A DNA stretch of 64,000 nucleotides, from NCBI RefSeq assembly GCF_030371585.1, contig NZ_JAUDCE010000004.1; one strand, given 5' to 3'. A program made the position numbers and the translations under genes. Below, one piece after another: positions 59,986 through 64,000 of this stretch. Positions within the stretch are counted from its first letter, which is position 1. Every line of letters starts with the position of its first letter. The notes under the pieces were generated by a model. The model had not been told where the DNA came from. It worked only from the letters and a program-made list of their open reading frames with translations, and ran no database searches. The DNA comes from Megamonas hypermegale_A. GTDB taxonomy: Bacteria > Bacillota > Negativicutes > Selenomonadales > Selenomonadaceae.

Positions 59986-61410
59986 TTAAGCATAATACAT
60001 GCTTGCATTAATTGCATTGATGATTTCTTCTTCCGTTTTAACTTTCTTGGATGCTTTGAGCTGTGCCGGCGTCATCGGCTGTACATATTTGGAGAAATGA
60101 TTTCTGATAAAGCGCGTATCGATATCGCCCGTGCAGAAATATTCGTCCTTCAAAATACGCTGATGGAGCGGAATAGTCGTTTTTACACCGCGAACCTGGA
60201 ATTCTTTAAGGGCACGGCGCATAATTTTAATAGCATCACCGCGTGTACGGCCGTGTACAATGATTTTGGCAATAAGGGAATCATAATACGGCGAAATGGA
60301 AAGTCCGGCGCAAACACCGCTGTCCACACGCACTCTCGGTCCGCCCGGTTCAAGGAAGAAATCCACTTTACCCGGCGACGGCATGAAGTTGTTGTCCGGG
60401 TCTTCCGCATTGATACGGCATTCAATTGCATGACCTGTGAATTTTACATCTTCCTGCTGCAGTTCCAGTGCTTCGCCGGCTGCAATACGGATTTGCGTGC
60501 GCACAAGGTCAATGCCTGTAACGGCTTCCGTGATACCGTGTTCTACCTGAACACGCGGATTGATTTCCATGAAATTGAACTGGTTCGTCTGTAAATCGAG
60601 CAGAAATTCAACTGTACCGATATTATTATAGTGAACGCTTTTTGCTGCTTTTATAGCCAGCGCGCCGACTTCGGCACGGCGGTCCGGCGTAAGCGCGATG
60701 GACGGCGATTCTTCCAGCAGTTTCTGATTGCGGCGCTGGAGCGAGCATTCACGTTCGCCCAGATGAATAACGTGACCGTAATTATCCGCTACAATCTGGA
60801 CTTCAATATGACGGGAATGTTCAATATAATGTTCAAAATAATATTTTATCTTGTGGATATCTATAATATTTAAGATGTTTTTCAAATCTTCTTCGTTATT
60901 GGCGATAAGCATACCTTTACCGCCGCCGCCAGCAACCGGTTTCAAGATAACAGGATAGCCGACGTCTCTTGCTTTTGCTATCGCATCTTCATTACTTTCC
61001 AGCGGCGTGCTGCCTTTGGACATCGGTATGCCGGACGGTACCATAGCTGCTCTGGCTACGTCTTTATCGCCCACTTTGCGGATAGTATCCGCCCACGGTC
61101 CAATCCAAGTCATGCCTGCTTTTGTTACCATTTCAGCAAAATCAGCATCTTCCGACAAAAATCCGTAACCTGGATGAACGGCATCCGCTTCCGTATTTTG
61201 TGCAGCTTCCATCAAAGCTTCCTTATTCAGGTAACTTTCACTAGCATCAGCCGGTCCGATATTGTAGCTGTAATCAGCCAATCTTACGTGCATTGCATCG
61301 ACATCTTCATCCGAATACACTGCAACAGTTTCTATACCCATTTCCTGGCAAGCACGAATAATACGTACTGCAATTTCTCCACGGTTGGCAATTAAGACTC
61401 TTTTAAACAT
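59986..61410 (-). CDS. accC: Biotin carboxylase (acetyl-CoA carboxylase or related)
   Basis: ATP-dependent carboxylation of the biotin carrier. The 474-residue ATP-grasp protein starts LIANRGEIAVRIIRACQEMG and has HPGYGFLSED, the glycine-rich KPVAGGGGKGM loop, ERECSLQRRNQKLLEE and NPRVQVEHGITE. The C-terminal ~25 residues (LKASKKVKTEEEI...) exceed fatty-acid-type AccC. No accB, accA/D or decarboxylase gene is adjacent, so it could serve acetyl-CoA carboxylase or a separate pyruvate/propionyl-type carboxylase. GGAGGTAA precedes the ATG. Confidence 0.9.
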   Translation of the reverse strand: MFKRVLIANRGEIAVRIIRACQEMGIETVAVYSDEDVDAMHVRLADYSYNIGPADASESYLNKEALMEAAQNTEADAVHPGYGFLSEDADFAEMVTKAGMTWIGPWADTIRKVGDKDVARAAMVPSGIPMSKGSTPLESNEDAIAKARDVGYPVILKPVAGGGGKGMLIANNEEDLKNILNIIDIHKIKYYFEHYIEHSRHIEVQIVADNYGHVIHLGERECSLQRRNQKLLEESPSIALTPDRRAEVGALAIKAAKSVHYNNIGTVEFLLDLQTNQFNFMEINPRVQVEHGITEAVTGIDLVRTQIRIAAGEALELQQEDVKFTGHAIECRINAEDPDNNFMPSPGKVDFFLEPGGPRVRVDSGVCAGLSISPYYDSLIAKIIVHGRTRGDAIKIMRRALKEFQVRGVKTTIPLHQRILKDEYFCTGDIDTRFIRNHFSKYVQPMTPAQLKASKKVKTEEEIINAINASMYYA

Positions 61411-61703
61411 AAAAAAATTACCTCCTAAAACAAAACTTATCAGTACATTAATGTATTTTATGGTCTACAGTAGAAAAGAGCCTTACCCATATGATAAAAC
61501 CGGCTCATTTATTAATTCTATAACATACAGTTATGAATTTAATACAATATTTACATAATTAAACTAAAAATATTATATCACACTGAACTAAAATATCAAT
61601 GACTAATTCGTTTGAACTTTGTATACAAAAATCCTTATTGACAGCATTTCAAACATACATCAAAATAGACATATCATCAATATTAAATATTATATGAAAG
61701 AAG
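61411..61703. other. AT-rich divergent intergenic region
   Basis: About 290 bases with no gene. It holds the accC promoter (61572-61599, minus strand) and, at 61639, a TTGACA with only a weak -10 on the plus strand for the PHP gene. No riboswitch or repeat seen. Confidence 0.5.
61572..61599 (-). promoter_or_regulatory. Promoter of accC
   Basis: Minus strand TTGATA, 16-base spacer, TATAAT. It implies a leader of about 160 bases. Confidence 0.6.
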
Positions 61704-62420
61704 ATGTTAGTCATGATAGATATCTTGGATGCGCATATGCACACCATTGCCAGCGGTCACGCCTACAGCACATTAAGTGAAATGATTGCTGCCGGCAAAA
61801 ACAAACATTTACAATTGATTGGCATAACTGAACATACAAATAAAATGCCGGGAACATGCCACGAAATATACTTTCATAATTTCAAAGTAATACCGCGCCG
61901 ACAAGGCGATATTGAAGTACGCATGGGGGCAGAAATAAATATCATGGATTATTACGGTAATATGGATTTATCCGAAAAGGGATTTTCTAAAATCGATTAC
62001 GGAATAGCCAGCCTGCATGACATCTGTATCGATCCCGGCAGTCAAGAAGAAAATACAAATGCCATAATCGGTGCTATGAAACATCCGAAAGTAAAAATAA
62101 TCGGTCATCCCGACAATGGCTACTATCCTGTAAATTACGAAAAAATTGTTTTAGCCGCCAAAGAATACCACGTTCTGCTCGAGCTGAACAACAGTTCTTT
62201 AAATCCTTTGGGCGAACGCCTTAATTCCCGCGATAATATGAAAACCATGCTTAAACTCTGCCAGAAGCATCAGACGGAACTGATTATCGACAGCGATGCT
62301 CATATTGCCGATGATGTAGGCAATCATAACTACGTGCATGAAATACTGGATGAATTGCATTTCCCGGAAAATTTAATCATAAACACCTCTGTGGATAAAT
62401 TTAAACAATATATTCGTTAA
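61704..62420 (+). CDS. PHP-domain phosphatase (YcdX-like)
   Basis: A 238-residue trinuclear-metal hydrolase. DAHMHTIASGHAYSTLSEM at the N-terminus is the YcdX signature, followed by GITEHTNKMPG, MGAEINIMD, IIGHPDNG and DSDAHIADDVG. The start may be the ATG at 61704 or the one four codons later. E. coli YcdX is a phosphatase active on generic substrates; the physiological one is unclear. It is a second PHP protein in the window but of a different subfamily from the HisJ-like one at 10 kb. Confidence 0.85.
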   Translation: MLVMIDILDAHMHTIASGHAYSTLSEMIAAGKNKHLQLIGITEHTNKMPGTCHEIYFHNFKVIPRRQGDIEVRMGAEINIMDYYGNMDLSEKGFSKIDYGIASLHDICIDPGSQEENTNAIIGAMKHPKVKIIGHPDNGYYPVNYEKIVLAAKEYHVLLELNNSSLNPLGERLNSRDNMKTMLKLCQKHQTELIIDSDAHIADDVGNHNYVHEILDELHFPENLIINTSVDKFKQYIR

Positions 62421-62461
62421 TTATGACTTATCCACAACTGTTATCACCATGCTGTGCATAA
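62390..62461. promoter_or_regulatory. DnaA-box cluster near the origin
   Basis: TGTGGATAA at 62390-62398, TTATCCACA at 62428-62436 and the one-off TGTGCATAA at 62453-62461 lie within 72 bases. Further perfect TTATCCACA 9-mers are at 63002, 63967 and 63988. This fits a region close to oriC. Confidence 0.5.
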
Positions 62462-62467
62462 ATTGAT

Positions 62468-62501
62468 AAAAAAAGGACTGAAATATTTCAGCCCTTTTTT
62501 T
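62468..62501. terminator. Bidirectional terminator between the PHP gene and dciA
   Basis: AAAGGACTGAAA pairs with TTTCAGCCCTTT (one mismatch) with A- and T-runs on both sides; it overlaps the end of dciA. Confidence 0.75.
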
Positions 62502-63432
62502 GTTTGTTTTCCCAATACGCCGTATCATAACGCAATTTAAAAATCACGTCTTTTAGTATGGCTTCATTCAGTTTATCGGGCGGAATAGATTTATACATCA
62601 TCACGACCGTCTGCGCTTCCATGCTGTAAGTGCAGTCGTCCTTATCATTTTCTGGATAATCTATTCCCGGCCGCAGCCTGCCCGCCAATATCTGCACCAG
62701 TTTCGTTCGCTGCTTATTGAGCATATCAATGGTGCAATCCACATACTTAGTCATCTCCTGATACCTCATCCAGGGAACTTCCAGCAAAATTTCAGCAATC
62801 TGATTTTGCTTTTCCTCTTTTAGTTCTCTTTGACAGTTATAACAGTACTTATTTTCCGGCGAGGTCAATCTGCCGCATTTTTGACAGTATTTCCAGCCGT
62901 ATTTCTCTTTTAACTTTTTCAGCTGAATATTTTTCATGTACACTCTTTGCAGTATTGACTTTAAATCCTCATCTTCAATACTTGCTGTTTCCCGGTTTAT
63001 TTTATCCACATCATCATCCGTAATCTCCACTCGTCTTATATAACTGCCCAAATTTATTTTTTTCTCCAAAACAAGCGAATAATTATTTTTACGATTTTTA
63101 TTAAACCGCGTGAATTGTACATCTTCTATTAATTTATATCCCAGAAATTTATTTATTTTTTTTATTATATCCAGTTTCAAATATTGAAAACTGTTAGCCC
63201 AAGCGGATGAATAAGTATACACATACAAAACAGAGAAATTTACATCCTGCGGAATAATATATTTAGCTATATCCCCGCCTACAATATCACCCCAAGAATA
63301 AAATAATTTATATTTTAAATATATTTTTAATAACCCTAAATCATTTTTATCCTTTTTATTTCCCAACGATTTCATGGTTTTGGGAATTATCGTTTTTCCT
63401 GTTTCAAACAAATTATTCGTATATGTCCGCAT
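62488..63432 (-). CDS. dciA: DUF721/DciA family protein with zinc ribbon
   Basis: A 314-residue protein next to recF. The N-terminal DUF721 (DciA) domain (about 35-125, YSWGDIVGGDIAKYIIPQ and YTYSSAWANSFQYLK) is the module that helps load the replicative helicase in bacteria without DnaC/DnaI. It is about twice the usual DUF721 length. The extension has a four-cysteine ribbon (CQKCGRL and CYNCQREL, about 185-205) and a C-terminal helical part. Position and domain point to replication initiation; the ribbon's role is unknown. Confidence 0.8.
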   Translation of the reverse strand: MRTYTNNLFETGKTIIPKTMKSLGNKKDKNDLGLLKIYLKYKLFYSWGDIVGGDIAKYIIPQDVNFSVLYVYTYSSAWANSFQYLKLDIIKKINKFLGYKLIEDVQFTRFNKNRKNNYSLVLEKKINLGSYIRRVEITDDDVDKINRETASIEDEDLKSILQRVYMKNIQLKKLKEKYGWKYCQKCGRLTSPENKYCYNCQRELKEEKQNQIAEILLEVPWMRYQEMTKYVDCTIDMLNKQRTKLVQILAGRLRPGIDYPENDKDDCTYSMEAQTVVMMYKSIPPDKLNEAILKDVIFKLRYDTAYWENKQKKG

Positions 63433-63455
63433 TATTCATCCCCTCTCTTTCTATT

Positions 63456-64000
63456 TTAAACAACTTTACCGTTATCAATTATAAAAAAATTATTCTTTCC
63501 GTTATCATCAAATAAAGATTTATCCGTAGCAGTTATAAGTGTTTGAATATTTTTTTTCTGCAAAAACTCCAAAAGACTGTTTCTACGATTATTATCCAAT
63601 TCACTCATAACATCATCCAATAATAATACAGGATATTCACCCGTTTCATTTTTTAATAATTCCAGCTCAGCCAATTTTAATGAAAGTACTGCACTGCGCT
63701 GCTGTCCTTGTGAACCGAAAGATTTTAAATCAATGTCATTAATAAAAAAATAAATATCATCTCGATGCGGTCCTATACTTGTTGAACCCTTAAAAATATC
63801 ATTTTTTCTATATTTTTTTAAATTATTGATGTACCAATCGTATAACTGATTGTATTTTATATCAGCAGATAAATTTATATTATTTTTACACATATTGTAT
63901 TTTATTTTCAGCCGTTCTTTATCGCCTGATATATAAGCATGTGTATACTGCGCCAGTTTATTTAATTTATCCACATTTTTCAATCGTTTATCCACAATGA
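63456..64000 (-). CDS. recF: RecF DNA repair protein (C-terminal part, cut by window edge)
   Basis: Only about the last 180 residues are inside the window; the frame continues past base 64000. GSTSIGPHRDDIYF, FGSQGQQRSAVLSLKLAELE (ABC signature) and PVLLLDDVMSELD (Walker B) identify RecF, which loads RecA at gaps. It sits 23 bases ahead of dciA on the same strand, the common dnaA-dnaN-recF-DUF721 order of replication origins. Confidence 0.93.
   Translation of the reverse strand, partial: IVDKRLKNVDKLNKLAQYTHAYISGDKERLKIKYNMCKNNINLSADIKYNQLYDWYINNLKKYRKNDIFKGSTSIGPHRDDIYFFINDIDLKSFGSQGQQRSAVLSLKLAELELLKNETGEYPVLLLDDVMSELDNNRRNSLLEFLQKKNIQTLITATDKSLFDDNGKNNFFIIDNGKVV

Overview
The window reads as a chromosomal segment of a Gram-negative-type Firmicute (class Negativicutes, most likely Selenomonadales; genus not resolved). 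Firmicute-type signals are the tandem glycine riboswitch, a T-box leader, a yybP-ykoY leader, the TTGACA/TATAAT promoters, the DacF-type carboxypeptidase and the rpsF-ssb-rpsR order. An RND efflux pump with a lipoprotein adaptor implies an outer membrane. The right edge runs into dciA (DUF721) and recF on the minus strand. With DnaA-box-like 9-mers there and a perfect parS palindrome at 40.7 kb, this places the window a short distance from oriC, which should lie just beyond base 64000. No rRNA, prophage, transposase or CRISPR array was seen.

Layout. 0.2-6.3 kb: an alpha-glucan module (EEP-family protein, malQ, glgP) divergent from a LacI-type regulator, with LacI-like palindromes between them. 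6.4-11.7 kb: M23 peptidase, threonine ammonia-lyase framed by two inverted copies of a ~540-bp repeat, a PHP phosphatase and a HAD phosphatase. 11.9-12.5 kb: six tRNA genes (Lys-Glu-Val-Asp-Phe-Val). 12.6-19.3 kb: a minus-strand run pth - radical SAM - short PaaK-like protein - sbcD - sbcC. 19.4-22.2 kb: MFS pump - TetR - Crp/Fnr operon and a small membrane protein. 22.4-25.2 kb: exported metallophosphatase and a YibE/F protein. 25.2-33.5 kb: glycine riboswitch, then glyA-gcvT-gcvH-gcvPA-gcvPB-lipoate ligase-lpdA, a complete glycine cleavage/serine interconversion unit with its own lipoylation enzyme. 34-42.6 kb: dacF, metA, tex, a tandem-domain CobT homologue (candidate ArsA-ArsB fusion), parS, a LysR regulator and a Mn-riboswitch/TerC unit. 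42.8-52.9 kb: murA, rpsR-ssb-rpsF, three MFS transporters (one under a T-box), an M29 aminopeptidase and rpe. 53-55.4 kb: an AT-rich cluster of unrecognised membrane/exported proteins. 55.4-64 kb: a structured ncRNA (possible 6S RNA), RND pump plus adaptor, accC, a PHP phosphatase, dciA and recF.

The most unusual content is non-coding. A ~540-bp intergenic element occurs in four complete copies and one partial copy. It is packed with hairpins. Its central stem has 24-bp arms of different sequence in different copies, yet the two arms of each copy remain complementary, while the enclosed loop is conserved. A second ~125-bp palindromic family (three full copies, two shortened) shows a compensatory arm change of the same kind. 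These families, the CobT-CobT' fusion and the PaaK-like/radical SAM pair inside the pth-sbcCD operon are the best leads for something undescribed.
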